From positions 186,001 through 250,000 of the forward strand of contig NZ_JACYHA010000005.1 of the NCBI RefSeq assembly GCF_014837155.1: a stretch of 64,000 nucleotides of DNA, given 5' to 3'. This document shows positions 44,997 through 55,772 of the stretch, piece after piece. This stretch comes from Litchfieldia stipae. Lineage in GTDB: Bacteria > Bacillota > Bacilli > Bacillales > Bacillaceae_L. The notes under the pieces are model-generated. The model was given only the letters and a program-made list of their open reading frames with translations. It was not told the origin of the DNA and did not search any database. Each line of letters opens with the position of its first letter. Positions within the stretch are counted from its first letter, which is position 1. Position numbers and translations under genes: made by a program.

Positions 44997-46271
44997 TTGA
45001 AATATGATGTTGTTGTAATAGGTGGCGGACCATCTGGCTTAATGGCAGCCATTGCTGCAGGAGAAAAAGGAGCTAATGTCCTGCTTTTAGATAAAGGAGA
45101 GAAATTAGGTAGAAAACTAGCTATCTCAGGTGGAGGGCGCTGCAATGTCACAAACCGTCTACCAATTGATGAACTAATTAGTCACATCCCAGGTAACGGG
45201 CGTTTTCTTTATAGTGCCTTTTCGATTTTTAGTAACGAGGATATCATTCGTTTCTTTGAAAATCTCGGGATTAAGCTGAAGGAAGAAGACCATGGACGAA
45301 TGTTTCCCATGACGGGCAAGGCTCAATCAGTGGTCGATGCTTTAATTAATCAATTAAAACAATTAAGAGTTACCGTGAGAACAAACACTCCAGTGGAAAA
45401 AGTAGATTACAGCGAGTCTGAAGTACGCGGTGTATTACTTAGAGATGGTACATATATTGAAACAACCTGTGTAGTTGTAGCTGTTGGTGGTAAATCAGTT
45501 CCACATACAGGCTCTACTGGGGACGGGTATGCCTGGGCAAGGGCTGCGGGACACACCATAACAGACTTATATCCAACTGAGGTTCCAGTTACTTCAAATG
45601 AACCATTTATAAAAAACAAAACATTACAAGGATTATCATTAAGGGATGCGGCACTTAGTGTCTTAAATCCAAAGGGAAAAATCGTTAAGACTCACAAAAT
45701 GGATATGATCTTCACTCATTTCGGTATCTCTGGTCCTGCTGTACTTAGATGCAGTCAATTCGTTGTTCAAACGCTGAAAAAGTTCAATGTACCAGAAGTA
45801 ACAATGAGTTTGGACGTTCTACCTGATCAAAAAGAAGAAGAGATTTTTCAATCCATACTGAGAATGACAAAGGAAGAGCCTAAAAAGGCACTAAAAAACT
45901 TACTCAAAGGTTTCCTTCCAGAACGATATCTCCTATTTTTATTAGAGAAAAATGGGATTGATCCACTTGTCACCTCTTCGAACCTTTCACATGAGCTTAT
46001 TCGAGGTTTTGCAAAGGACTGTAAACAATTTCAGTTCAAAGTGAATGGGACATTATCAATTGAAAAGGCTTTTGTTACAGGTGGTGGTGTTTCTGTTAAA
46101 GAAATACATCCAAAGGAAATGGAATCGAAATTAATGAGTGGGCTTTTCTTCTGCGGGGAAATTCTCGATATCCACGGTTACACCGGAGGCTATAATATTA
46201 CTTCAGCTCTTGTCACTGGTCGTCTTGCAGGAATGAATGCAGGACTAAAATCAAAACAAGCAATTCATTAA
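44997..46271 (+). CDS. ytfP: HI0933-family FAD-dependent oxidoreductase YtfP
   Basis: 424 residues with a TTG start. The FAD dinucleotide motif [13 protein letters not shown] is at 6-18, [18 protein letters not shown] at about 41-58, and the C-terminal [15 protein letters not shown] closes the flavin site. The family (HI0933/YhiN/BaiN-like) contains flavoproteins with few known substrates. Position next to murJ is as in B. subtilis. A terminator shared with cse60 follows. Confidence 0.9.
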   Translation: MKYDVVVIGGGPSGLMAAIAAGEKGANVLLLDKGEKLGRKLAISGGGRCNVTNRLPIDELISHIPGNGRFLYSAFSIFSNEDIIRFFENLGIKLKEEDHGRMFPMTGKAQSVVDALINQLKQLRVTVRTNTPVEKVDYSESEVRGVLLRDGTYIETTCVVVAVGGKSVPHTGSTGDGYAWARAAGHTITDLYPTEVPVTSNEPFIKNKTLQGLSLRDAALSVLNPKGKIVKTHKMDMIFTHFGISGPAVLRCSQFVVQTLKKFNVPEVTMSLDVLPDQKEEEIFQSILRMTKEEPKKALKNLLKGFLPERYLLFLLEKNGIDPLVTSSNLSHELIRGFAKDCKQFQFKVNGTLSIEKAFVTGGGVSVKEIHPKEMESKLMSGLFFCGEILDIHGYTGGYNITSALVTGRLAGMNAGLKSKQAIH

Positions 46272-46280
46272 TAGACATCT

Positions 46281-46305
46281 AAGCCTAACATCCATTGTTA
46301 GGCTT
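46281..46305. terminator. Convergent terminator ytfP / cse60
   Basis: AAGCCTAACA and TGTTAGGCTT form a 10-base perfect stem with a 5-base loop. The right arm includes the last codons and stop of cse60 (46298-46303). Confidence 0.85.
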
Positions 46306-46483
46306 TATAGATGATACAGGCTGAAAAGCAATAAATTTGATCTTCTTCATCTGGCGCTGAACAAGCGACCTGATATTTAATATCCATCAGTTGCCAAACC
46401 TCAATTGTTTCTAAAAAACGATTCACGGCATCTTCTAAATCTTTCTCATGGCATTCATCAAACACCCTTACTTTTACAACCAT
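46298..46483 (-). CDS. cse60: Sporulation protein Cse60 (YteV)
   Basis: 61 residues from ATG 46483 (MVVKVRVFDECHEKDLEDAV), eight bases after AGGAGG; the longer GTG start at 46492 overlaps that site. The pattern VKVRVFDECHEKDLEDAVNR and a C-terminal YCFSACIIY match the Cse60 family, made under SigE in the mother cell of B. subtilis. A CATAACTG on the minus strand at 46511-46518 is a candidate SigE -10 element. Its biochemical role is unknown. Confidence 0.85.
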   Translation of the reverse strand: MVVKVRVFDECHEKDLEDAVNRFLETIEVWQLMDIKYQVACSAPDEEDQIYCFSACIIYKA

Positions 46484-46697
46484 GTTCTCCACCTCCTATA
46501 CCATTATTGACAGTTATGTTAATTTTCAGTCAATTAAATTTCCATTTGATTTTTTCTAGTTTTATTGTATAATAGATAACTGTATTTTTCGTTAAGTCCC
46601 CGCTTTTAACAGTCCAGTAGTTCATCGCATATACTATACCTTATTCCGTGATGTAAACTTCACACTAAAAAAACACCAAGGAAGGGAGCCTTTAGAC

Positions 46698-47216
46698 ATG
46701 CTTTTTGATAGATTACAAGAAGATGAGCTTGAGAGGAAAGACCCGCTAGAAGTGAGAAAAGAATTAGTAAATCTTGAATTCCAATTATTTCGAATGCAAG
46801 AAAATATCAAGGAAATCTCCAAAAAAAATCAAATCATTGGAATTGATCAAACGAAGGATGATAGATGGGTCATCGTTTCTGCTGAGGATAATGGAAATCA
46901 ATGCAAAATCATGATTAATGATTGTGAAAATCCTTACCGAGGGAAATGGGATTTTTCAATTCATGCTGAATATGCAGATGATGATAATATTCATATCGAC
47001 GATATTAGAGGACCTGCCAATAGAGGGTATGGCTCTATTTGTATGAATTATCTTAAAGAGCTGGCACGTGACCAAAATATTCCTTACATTACTGGGGATA
47101 TCGCCAAAAGAGATTGGGATCATGTCGATCGACTTGTCCATTTCTACGAAAAACATGACTTTTCAGTTGAAATAGACTACAAGGAACAATCTGGCGAAAT
47201 TGTTTGGTCTGAATAA
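46698..47216 (+). CDS. GNAT-like N-acetyltransferase with N-terminal coiled coil
   Basis: 172 residues after GAAGGGAG. A helical N-terminus (about 1-45, RLQEDELERK and VRKELVNLEFQLFRMQENIKE) leads into a beta-rich part and a GNAT-type end: ANRGYGSICMNYLKELARD for acetyl-CoA and HVDRLVHFYEKHDF for the final strand. The acetyl-CoA loop is shorter than usual (RGYGS). The substrate is unknown. It is monocistronic with a strong terminator. Confidence 0.75.
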   Translation: MLFDRLQEDELERKDPLEVRKELVNLEFQLFRMQENIKEISKKNQIIGIDQTKDDRWVIVSAEDNGNQCKIMINDCENPYRGKWDFSIHAEYADDDNIHIDDIRGPANRGYGSICMNYLKELARDQNIPYITGDIAKRDWDHVDRLVHFYEKHDFSVEIDYKEQSGEIVWSE

Positions 47217-47221
47217 AAAGT

Positions 47222-47266
47222 TCTACCCAAAAGTGTTAGTTACTAACTTTTTGGGTAGATCTTTTT
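47222..47266 (+). terminator. Terminator after the GNAT-like gene
   Basis: TCTACCCAAAA and TTTTGGGTAGA form an 11-base outer stem with TTAGT/ACTAA inside, followed by CTTTTT. Confidence 0.85.
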
Positions 47267-47337
47267 CACTTGAGTCGTTCTCTTATATATTTGATATTTG
47301 TTAAAATAGCAGACTTTTAAGTTAGGCTAATAAAACC

Positions 47338-47455
47338 GCAGACTGAATACACTCCGCGTCCGGCGGGGTGACCGGTGAGCCTCCTCGTCGTTACACTCCT
47401 GCGGGGTCTCACTTTGCCCACTGATCCCGCAGGAGTCTACGTGTATTCAGTCTGC
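47338..47455. repeat. Dispersed palindromic repeat, full-length copy
   Basis: A 118-base element bounded by GCAGACTGAATACAC and its perfect 15-base inverse GTGTATTCAGTCTGC. The GC-rich interior (CCGGCGGGGTGACCGG, GTGAGCCTCCTCG, CTCCTGCGGGG) can fold further and is unlike the AT-rich surroundings. It contains no ORF. It lies between the convergent GNAT and 47487 genes. Confidence 0.85.
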
Positions 47456-47486
47456 TAACAATGAAAGTTCATAAAAATAATTTATC

Positions 47487-48113
47487 TTAATCATTGTGTA
47501 CAACTTCTTCTCCTATTTTTACGACTGCAGCAAATACTTCGTCATCACTGTTGATACGAAAGGACACATGGAAATGACCGAGTTCTCTTACTCCCTCCTG
47601 CTTATAATAAGGCTCCAGCTTTTCACCAAGTAATTCACTAGTTAAATCATATACATAAACAGAGCCATTTTTCTTACTGTAGTCTGCTCTGACTGTTATA
47701 TCCGATGGTAAATGATCTTCCAGAAGGAAAAAGGCCTCTTTAGCTGAGGAAACTCCTTCGTTAAAGTAAATCGTAGCATCTGAGCAGACTCCTTCATACC
47801 GTCCACAGCTTACTCTTAACGTTGGTGTTTCTAGCTGTGCCTGTTTGTAGACATACCCCTCTTCTTCTCCTTGCTCCTTAACCTTATCCATATAATCACC
47901 AATTCCACCTTTTGCGGTAACTGGACCAACATCTTTAATCGTTGGTTCATTAGTTGGTATCTGTGTAGAAGTTACCTCCGCCGTTTTAGCCCTTGATACC
48001 CTTGAAGGAGAATCAGGATCTAACACTACATCCATGAAGATGAATGCAAAAATGGCGAAGATAAGATAGCCAGCAATAACAAACATTATCTTACGAATAT
48101 GAAACACCTCCAT
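47487..48113 (-). CDS. Membrane-anchored protein of unknown function
   Basis: 208 residues with one N-terminal transmembrane helix (about 10-28, FVIAGYLIFAIFAFIFMDV) and an extracytoplasmic domain with two cysteines in RVSCGRYEGVCSDA that could form a disulfide. The family is not recognised. ATG 48113 is itself part of the only Shine-Dalgarno sequence, GGAGGTG, so initiation may really be at ATT 48098, eight bases later. It lies 25 bases after two ABC permease genes and may be an accessory subunit. Confidence 0.65.
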   Translation of the reverse strand: MEVFHIRKIMFVIAGYLIFAIFAFIFMDVVLDPDSPSRVSRAKTAEVTSTQIPTNEPTIKDVGPVTAKGGIGDYMDKVKEQGEEEGYVYKQAQLETPTLRVSCGRYEGVCSDATIYFNEGVSSAKEAFFLLEDHLPSDITVRADYSKKNGSVYVYDLTSELLGEKLEPYYKQEGVRELGHFHVSFRINSDDEVFAAVVKIGEEVVHND

Positions 48114-48138
48114 ACTTGTCTATCTAGTAAGGTATTCG

Positions 48139-49020
48139 TTATGCTTTCACCCATCTCTTTCGCAATCCTTCTCCTAGTAAATTAAAGGTGAAAATCACAT
48201 ACGTAATTGCGAGTGCTGGAAATAACGGAATCCAGGTTGCATTTAAAATATCATTTTTCGTATCCCCAAGTAAGGAACCCCAATTATAGCCTGTGTTTTG
48301 AAGAGGTGGTGTTCCATCTGGAAAAATACCAAAATCAATGAACACCTTGAATACCCCAAGCTGCCCAATCAGTAATGCCATTCTTCCAAGATCCATCATG
48401 AAATTAATCAAAATCTGTGGACCTAACACAGGTAAATAGTGACCAAACATAATATAACTTTGTTTACTTCCGATCGTAATGGCTGCATCAATATATGGCT
48501 TTTTCGATAAAGAATTAGCAAGCTGTTGGAACACCATACCGACTTTTCCAATCTCTAATAACGCTACTGTGAAGACAATAAGGAGAAACCGTTCATTTGT
48601 ATACGTAAAGAGTGGCATATTAAATAAAATCAGAGCCATGAAAATAAGTGGAATACCTGAAAGAACTGAGTTCCATGTTGAAAGCACAAAATACGTGAAG
48701 CCCTTCCCTTTGCTAGCAAGCAGCCCTAATGGAATCGCTAATAAATATTTTATAAATGTACATGCAATCATAAAAAACAACGTATCCTTTGCACCTACAA
48801 CTATAAGACTAAGCATATCTCGCCCATCTCCATCAGTCCCTAACCAATCTTCACTTGATGGTGGATGAGGTGCTTTTGTAAATTTCCCACTACCTTCGTA
48901 AAACCTCATTCTTCCCTCTTCAAATTCCGTATCAATAAAAGGAAGATATGGGCCAATAAATGTAACAACTAATAAGATTGATAGTAAAATAAGTCCAGTA
49001 GTTAACTCTCTATTTCTCAT
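48139..49020 (-). CDS. Oligopeptide-type ABC transporter permease (DppC/OppC-like)
   Basis: 293 residues, six transmembrane helices, N-terminal extension EGRMRFYEGSGKFTKAPHPP, LGTDGDGRDMLSLIVVGA (the OppC-type LGTDxxGRD motif) and a cytoplasmic coupling loop SKKPYIDAAITIGSKQSY. Such permeases pair with a DppB-like partner, which is the gene immediately upstream (four-base overlap). No substrate-binding protein or ATPase gene is present, so these must come from elsewhere. Confidence 0.82.
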   Translation of the reverse strand: MRNRELTTGLILLSILLVVTFIGPYLPFIDTEFEEGRMRFYEGSGKFTKAPHPPSSEDWLGTDGDGRDMLSLIVVGAKDTLFFMIACTFIKYLLAIPLGLLASKGKGFTYFVLSTWNSVLSGIPLIFMALILFNMPLFTYTNERFLLIVFTVALLEIGKVGMVFQQLANSLSKKPYIDAAITIGSKQSYIMFGHYLPVLGPQILINFMMDLGRMALLIGQLGVFKVFIDFGIFPDGTPPLQNTGYNWGSLLGDTKNDILNATWIPLFPALAITYVIFTFNLLGEGLRKRWVKA

Positions 49021-49904
49021 GTGGCACTCCTTTCTCGCGGGTCAAAATAATAGCGAAGGAGATATGAAACAATTTGAGTAATAAAAACAATCGTCATAAA
49101 CAACCAGGCTAGTGCAACAATCAGTTCTCTTTCATGTGGAATAGCCATAAATAATCGATAAGCAGCTCCCTTATAATCAAGAAACATCTCCAAAACTAGT
49201 AGATTTGATAACAGCAATAGCATAATAGAAGGCAAATGACTAAAAACATTTCCTAGAGAGTTATGTAACATATGATTAGTAACGACAAATCGTTTTTTGA
49301 ACCCTTTTGCATACGAAACTTGAACATATTGCTCACTTTGTTCATCTAAAAGCGCGTTCATTGTAATCTTAGCAACATAGGTCATTGGATAAACCGTTAC
49401 AATAAGTGATGGCAGGATAAATCCATACCACTCTTCATATGCAAACACATCTATAAATGGAAAATAGAATAATAGAATCCAGATTAAAGCAATAATAAAG
49501 AAGAAATCTGGAAATGACTGTGCTAATGAGGTTAAACGGTTGCCAAATAGGTTCGTTAGGCGATATTGATTACGATAATCAAACACACCCTTTAGTACAC
49601 CCAATACAATAATTAAGAAGAAGGATGTAATAATAATCTTCATAGTTCTAGGAAATACACGCACTACTTCATCTGTAACAAGAGTATGTGACCTTGTCAC
49701 ACCAAAATACCCTTCAGTCATTACTTGCTTCATAAAAGTCGTTGTTTCAGGTATATACGTTTCCCAAGATGCATAAAAGGTTGGAAGTAATTTTCCAGGC
49801 TCCTGAAAAAACATCGCATCCTTTGGAAAAAATACAATTAGCACAATTAAGAGTGCAGAAACGACATAGATTACTAATGTTCGAACAATAAATCGTGCTA
49901 ACAA
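49017..49904 (-). CDS. Oligopeptide-type ABC transporter permease (DppB/OppB-like)
   Basis: 295 residues, six transmembrane helices, with the coupling segment EQYVQVSYAKGFKKRFVVTN (EAA loop) near residue 185. The periplasmic-side loop after helix 1 is shorter than in DppB. First gene of a three-gene unit with the DppC-like permease and the anchored protein at 47487. The transported compound is unknown; peptides or nickel are typical of the family. Confidence 0.8.
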   Translation of the reverse strand: MLARFIVRTLVIYVVSALLIVLIVFFPKDAMFFQEPGKLLPTFYASWETYIPETTTFMKQVMTEGYFGVTRSHTLVTDEVVRVFPRTMKIIITSFFLIIVLGVLKGVFDYRNQYRLTNLFGNRLTSLAQSFPDFFFIIALIWILLFYFPFIDVFAYEEWYGFILPSLIVTVYPMTYVAKITMNALLDEQSEQYVQVSYAKGFKKRFVVTNHMLHNSLGNVFSHLPSIMLLLLSNLLVLEMFLDYKGAAYRLFMAIPHERELIVALAWLFMTIVFITQIVSYLLRYYFDPRERSAT

Positions 49905-50035
49905 CTTTCAGCCCCTCCTAAATTCTGATAATTCTTTATTTTAATATATTAACAGAATACTTCATCAATTGGTAGGTCTTCTCTCACATTTGGATGGTGA
50001 ATCTTATTTCCTAGATTCCCTTATCTTTCTCTACA

Positions 50036-50070
50036 AAAAAACTGGTTTGAAAATATCAAACCAGTTTTTA
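50036..50070 (-). terminator. Terminator after the aldo/keto reductase gene
   Basis: AAAACTGGTTTGA (50038-50050) and TCAAACCAGTTTT (50056-50068) form a 13-base perfect stem with a 5-base loop and A/T runs, 20 bases past the stop. Confidence 0.85.
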
Positions 50071-50089
50071 CTTTCCTTTTGTCATACTT

Positions 50090-51073
50090 CTAATATGAAC
50101 CTCTAATATAATCAGCTACATGCTCACGATAGAAAGCTTGCAGCTTAGATAATTCTTCTACTGAAAAGGCAGGAACATTCCCAGCTTCTAGATTAGCAAG
50201 TACTTGCTTCTCTGTTTTAAATCCTGGAATAACACATGTTACTCCTTGTTGGTCTAGACACCATCTAAGTGCCGCAGTAGCCATTGACTGTCGATCCTCT
50301 TTAATCCAATCTAGCTGCTGACTTAATTCGACACCACGGTTAAATTCTATGCCAGCAAATGTTTCTCCTACATTAAAAGATTTACCATCTTTGTTGTAAT
50401 TCCGATGATCATCGGCCTCAAATGTCGTATTTACAGAAAATTTCCCGGTCAATAATCCACTAGCAAGTGGTACTCTGGATAGGATCCCTACGCCAGATGC
50501 CTCCGCTTTTGGAAATAACTCTTCCAATGGCTTTTGTCGAAAGATATTAAATATTACTTGAAGTGCACTCACATTCGGATTCTCTAAACAAAGAAGTCCC
50601 TCTTCGACTGATTCTACACTTACACCATAATATCTAATTTTCCCTTCTTGCTTTAACTTTTCTAATACTTCAAAGACACTTCCATCTTTTAAAATATCAA
50701 ATGCAGGACAGTGAATTTGATATAAATCTACTGCTTCACGATTCAAACGTTTTAAGCTTGCTTCTAAATAAGTACGAACCTGTTCCTCCGAATAGGTTTT
50801 TGGATCATGGATATCTCCTTTTCGGCAAAACTTTGTCGCAATGTGAATCTGCTCTTCTTTTCCTTTAGTAGCCACTGCTAGTAATTCTTCAGCATGTCCA
50901 TCTCCATACACATCAGCTGTATCGAAGAAGTTAACACCGTGCTCAATTGCCGTGTGAAGAGCTCTTAATGATTCTTGATCATCTGTTTTCCCCCATGAGC
51001 CACCAATTGCCCATGTCCCAAAGCTAATTTCACTCACCTTTAAGTCTGTGTTACCGAGTTGACGATATTTCAT
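50090..51073 (-). CDS. Aldo/keto reductase
   Basis: 327 residues from ATG 51073 (MKYRQLGNTDLKVSEISFGT), seven bases after AGGAGG. The catalytic tetrad is visible: Asp and Tyr in FFDTADVYGDG, Lys in IATKFC and His in YQIHCPAF. It is a cytoplasmic NADPH-dependent reductase of the YqkF/YhdN type that acts on aldehydes or ketones. The substrate is unknown. It lies next to the arabinofuranosidase cluster but has its own terminator and ribosome site. Confidence 0.88.
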   Translation of the reverse strand: MKYRQLGNTDLKVSEISFGTWAIGGSWGKTDDQESLRALHTAIEHGVNFFDTADVYGDGHAEELLAVATKGKEEQIHIATKFCRKGDIHDPKTYSEEQVRTYLEASLKRLNREAVDLYQIHCPAFDILKDGSVFEVLEKLKQEGKIRYYGVSVESVEEGLLCLENPNVSALQVIFNIFRQKPLEELFPKAEASGVGILSRVPLASGLLTGKFSVNTTFEADDHRNYNKDGKSFNVGETFAGIEFNRGVELSQQLDWIKEDRQSMATAALRWCLDQQGVTCVIPGFKTEKQVLANLEAGNVPAFSVEELSKLQAFYREHVADYIRGSY

Positions 51074-51184
51074 ATGTATTCCTCCTATTCGTCTTACATA
51101 AGAAAGCATTTACATTTCTATTTTAGTACCAAGCATGGCGATTGTAAAATGTGACAGCTTGCTTAAAGGTTTGATAACTCACAT

Positions 51185-51221
51185 AAGCGAAGGTTGGCTC
51201 AACACCGAGCTACCTTCGCTT
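51185..51221 (-). terminator. Terminator at the end of the arabinofuranosidase operon
   Basis: AAGCGAAGGT and ACCTTCGCTT form a 10-base stem with GCTC/GAGC inside, four bases past the stop of the 88-residue gene. The T-run after it on the minus strand is poor. Confidence 0.6.
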
Positions 51222-51225
51222 TCAT

Positions 51226-51492
51226 TTACCATTTAGGATTAAATGGATATGGACAAGTTTTGTAAGCTAGTTTAGCTCGATATTCAACATAGCACCCACA
51301 ATGAGTGCATGTGAATTGACCTGATAGAGCTGGACAGCTTTTACATTGATTCAGTCGTTCTTCGTATAAATCATCACTTACAAGGTCTGTTTCTAATTGC
51401 AATTGCTCTTCTACGAGCTTTCGTGCTTGTTCGTCTGTTTCAATTGGGGACCGAAAACATCCTTTACATGTTTGCTCTGTTTGCATATTCAT
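51226..51492 (-). CDS. Small cysteine-rich protein, DUF6171-like
   Basis: 88 residues with CKGCF, CKSCP, CTHCGCYV and a final CPYP: eight cysteines arranged as CxxC pairs, probably two zinc sites. The ending CTHCGCYVEYRAKLAYKTCP recalls the DUF6171 family of unknown function. It is the last gene of the abfA-GH43-abf2 transcript (15 bases after the GH51 gene), although nothing about it suggests carbohydrate chemistry. Confidence 0.7.
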   Translation of the reverse strand: MNMQTEQTCKGCFRSPIETDEQARKLVEEQLQLETDLVSDDLYEERLNQCKSCPALSGQFTCTHCGCYVEYRAKLAYKTCPYPFNPKW

Positions 51493-51507
51493 AAATCAAC
51501 TACTCAC

Positions 51508-52995
51508 TTACTTGATTGTGAATAATAGAACTGACATCGCTGGTAATTCAGCCGTTATCGTATCCCCTTCAATGGTGAAGCTTGTGAATTCTTTAGGCTT
51601 CACTTCCTCTGGGTGATCGAAATCATTGTGAGCATTCATTGAAGTCGCTGTTAGAATCGTACCAGTTACTTGACCCATAGATTTTTCCAACCCTCTTAGT
51701 TCAATCGAAACAGACGTACTACCTTTAAGATCCAAATTATTTAAGGTAATGTTCACTTCTCCATCACTACTTTTTGAAGCAGATGATGTGATGACAGGTA
51801 GTTGATCATTTTCACCTTCAACCTTGCCAATCACCGAATCAAGAGAAATTCTGGTTGCATCCTGATGAACTTTATACATATCAAACACGTGATATGTAGG
51901 TGTTAAAATCATTTTTTCTCCTTCAGTCAATATCATCGCTTGCAGAACATTTACTGTTTGAGCAATGTTTGCCATTTGCACACGATCACTGTGATTGTTG
52001 AAGATATTTAAATGAATACTCGCCACTAACGCATCACGGATTGAGTTCTGTTGATACAAGAAGCCAGGGTTCGTACCCGGTTCTACATCATACCATGTAC
52101 CCCACTCATCTACGATAAGCCCTACGCGTTTTTCAGGATCATATTTATCCATAATCTTCGAGTGCTTTGTAATGAGTTCATCCATATGTAATGCTTTCTT
52201 AAATGCGCTGAACCACTCATCCTCAGCGAAATCTAAGGCAGATCCTTTTTCAGACCAGGATTCCCCTGGTATTGTATAGTAATGGAGGCTCAATCCATCC
52301 ATATACCTTCCTGCTTCTCTCATGAGAACCTCTGTCCAATGATAATCACCAGAGTTCGCTCCACCCGCAATTTTGAAGATTTTGTTATCACCATAATTTC
52401 TTACGTAGGTTTGAAATTGACGATAGAGGTCTGCGTAGTATTCTGCTCGCATATTTCCGCCACAGCCCCAATTCTCATTCCCAACTCCAAAGTATGTTAA
52501 CTTCCACGGCTCCTGCCGACCATTTTCAGCACGCCAATTAGCCATTGGAGATTCCCCGTTGAATGTAAGGTATTCGACCCACTCAGACATTTCTTGAACT
52601 GTACCACTACCAACATTCCCATTTATATACGGTTCTGTTTCAAGCAGCTCACAAAGTAGCATAAATTCATGGGTTCCAAAATGATTATTTTCGATTACTC
52701 CCCCCCAATGAGTGTTAACCATCCTTTTGCGACCTTCTTTAGGACCAATTCCATCCTTCCAATGATACTCATCAGCAAAGCACCCACCCGGCCAACGTAG
52801 GACTGGAATTTGAAGGTTCTTTAATGCTGTCAGTACGTCATTGCGAATCCCTTTCGTATTAGGGATAGGGGAATCTTCCCCAACCCAAATCCCTTCATAA
52901 ATACAACGTCCTAAGTGCTCTGCAAAATGACCATATATATTTCTATTAATCTTCCCTTTTTCAACATCAACATTGACGATTAACTTATTTGTCAT
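51508..52995 (-). CDS. abf2: GH51 alpha-L-arabinofuranosidase, Abf2/XsA type
   Basis: 495 residues, no signal peptide, so intracellular. The N-terminus [20 protein letters not shown] and [14 protein letters not shown] match the XsA/Abf2 branch. The acid/base Glu is in [11 protein letters not shown] and the nucleophile Glu in [10 protein letters not shown]. It releases arabinose from arabino-oligosaccharides and arabinoxylan fragments. Third gene of the operon, 26 bases after the GH43 gene. Confidence 0.93.
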   Translation of the reverse strand: MTNKLIVNVDVEKGKINRNIYGHFAEHLGRCIYEGIWVGEDSPIPNTKGIRNDVLTALKNLQIPVLRWPGGCFADEYHWKDGIGPKEGRKRMVNTHWGGVIENNHFGTHEFMLLCELLETEPYINGNVGSGTVQEMSEWVEYLTFNGESPMANWRAENGRQEPWKLTYFGVGNENWGCGGNMRAEYYADLYRQFQTYVRNYGDNKIFKIAGGANSGDYHWTEVLMREAGRYMDGLSLHYYTIPGESWSEKGSALDFAEDEWFSAFKKALHMDELITKHSKIMDKYDPEKRVGLIVDEWGTWYDVEPGTNPGFLYQQNSIRDALVASIHLNIFNNHSDRVQMANIAQTVNVLQAMILTEGEKMILTPTYHVFDMYKVHQDATRISLDSVIGKVEGENDQLPVITSSASKSSDGEVNITLNNLDLKGSTSVSIELRGLEKSMGQVTGTILTATSMNAHNDFDHPEEVKPKEFTSFTIEGDTITAELPAMSVLLFTIK

Positions 52996-53021
52996 TACTC
53001 TACACCTACTTAATGAGAATT

Positions 53022-53999
53022 TTATTTTGAATTTAGCGTTTTTCCATCAGGAACCGGAGCTCCAAATATAGGAAGGCCATCCTCAGACCAGGTAAACACC
53101 TGTGCCCTTGTATGACGATTTGGGTCATATAAGGGGTTCCCTTCAATCTCCTTATAATTTCTTGCATGATAGATTAAGACATCCTGCGAATTGTCTTCAG
53201 TAACTGTAAAGCTATTATGACCTGGACCATATTGACCTGTTTCATCACTAGAAGTTAGCACTGGTTCAGGTAGTTTCTTCCAAGATGCTGGGTCTAGTAA
53301 ATCACTATCCTCAGAAGCTATTAATAGTCCCATGCAATAATTAAAGTCTGTAGCACTTGCTGAATAGGCCATAATCACTTTCCCATTTCTAATTAACACC
53401 GCAGGGCCTTCGTTTACATAATATCCGATTCTTTCCCACTCATACTCTGGAGTGGCAATCATGACTTGCTCCCCGGAAATCGTCCATGGATTTTCCATTT
53501 TGGCAATATATAAATTAGAGCTACCTTCGATATTTGGATCCTTTTGAGGCCAAGCTAAATATCTAATCCCACGATGCTCAAATGTCGTCGCATCAAGAGA
53601 AAATGACTCCCAAGAAGTCTTAATTTGTCCCTTCTCAATCCACTCACCCTCTAACGGATTAGCAGAAGCGTTCTCAAGTACATAAATTCTATGAGCATAT
53701 AACCCAGCAATTGTTCCATCATTGACGGCAGCAGCATAATAGATATACCATTTCCCATCAATGAAATGAATTTCAGGAGCCCAAATATTAGCACTTTGAA
53801 GTCCTTCATCATGCTTTCTCCAAACGACACAAGGAGATGCTTCACTAAGTCCTTGAATCGTTTTCGAACGTCTCACTTCGATACGATCATATTCCGGTAC
53901 TGAACCAGTAAAGTAATAATAGCCATCCGTATGCTTATACACCCATGGATCAGCACGTTGTTCAATAATTGGATTACGATATGGTTGTTGTAGCCTCAT
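53022..53999 (-). CDS. GH43 glycosidase (arabinofuranosidase/beta-xylosidase type)
   Basis: 325 residues after AGGGGCGAG. The five-bladed propeller start [20 protein letters not shown] carries the catalytic base Asp17. [20 protein letters not shown] and [13 protein letters not shown] (acid Glu) follow, and the GPGHNSFT end is typical of GH43. No signal peptide. Flanked by two GH51 genes in one operon, it probably cleaves arabinose side chains. The exact linkage cannot be read from sequence. Confidence 0.9.
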   Translation of the reverse strand: MRLQQPYRNPIIEQRADPWVYKHTDGYYYFTGSVPEYDRIEVRRSKTIQGLSEASPCVVWRKHDEGLQSANIWAPEIHFIDGKWYIYYAAAVNDGTIAGLYAHRIYVLENASANPLEGEWIEKGQIKTSWESFSLDATTFEHRGIRYLAWPQKDPNIEGSSNLYIAKMENPWTISGEQVMIATPEYEWERIGYYVNEGPAVLIRNGKVIMAYSASATDFNYCMGLLIASEDSDLLDPASWKKLPEPVLTSSDETGQYGPGHNSFTVTEDNSQDVLIYHARNYKEIEGNPLYDPNRHTRAQVFTWSEDGLPIFGAPVPDGKTLNSK

Positions 54000-54014
54000 G
54001 ATTCTCGCCCCTTC

Positions 54015-55547
<1,533 letters not shown>

Positions 55548-55576
55548 TCATTTTATATTCCCATCTTTTACTTTAT

Positions 55577-55593
55577 GTTTATTTAAAATAAAC
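55577..55593. promoter_or_regulatory. Palindromic operator candidate in the abfA leader
   Basis: GTTTATTT and AAATAAAC flank a single A, a 17-base perfect dyad located about 32 bases downstream of the abfA -10 box. It is a likely binding site for the divergent ArsR-type protein. Confidence 0.5.
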
Positions 55594-55624
55594 GATAGAA
55601 AATTCTCATATTTCTTATAAGTCC

Positions 55625-55653
55625 ATCTTAGTTTCACACCTATCCTTTGTCAA
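55625..55653 (-). promoter_or_regulatory. abfA operon promoter
   Basis: Perfect TTGACA (55648-55653), 17 bases, TAAGAT (55625-55630) on the minus strand. Confidence 0.6.
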
Positions 55654-55693
55654 TAAAAAATGTATGCGATTTCAAATATATATTTTATTTTTG

Positions 55694-55722
55694 TTTAAAA
55701 TATTACATTTTTGTTTTATAAT
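55694..55722 (+). promoter_or_regulatory. Promoter of the ArsR-type regulator gene
   Basis: TTTAAA (55694-55699), 17 bases, perfect TATAAT (55717-55722). The -35 box lies within an inverted repeat ATATTTTA..TAAAATAT. Confidence 0.5.
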
Positions 55723-55772
55723 AATCTAAAATAAAAGGAACGAATGGTTAAACGTTTGAAAGGGTGGTCACA

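Noticed and set aside
47338-47455. Repeat as an insertion sequence or MITE with target duplication
   Set aside because: There is no transposase, and no clear direct duplication flanks the arms, so mobility is not claimed.
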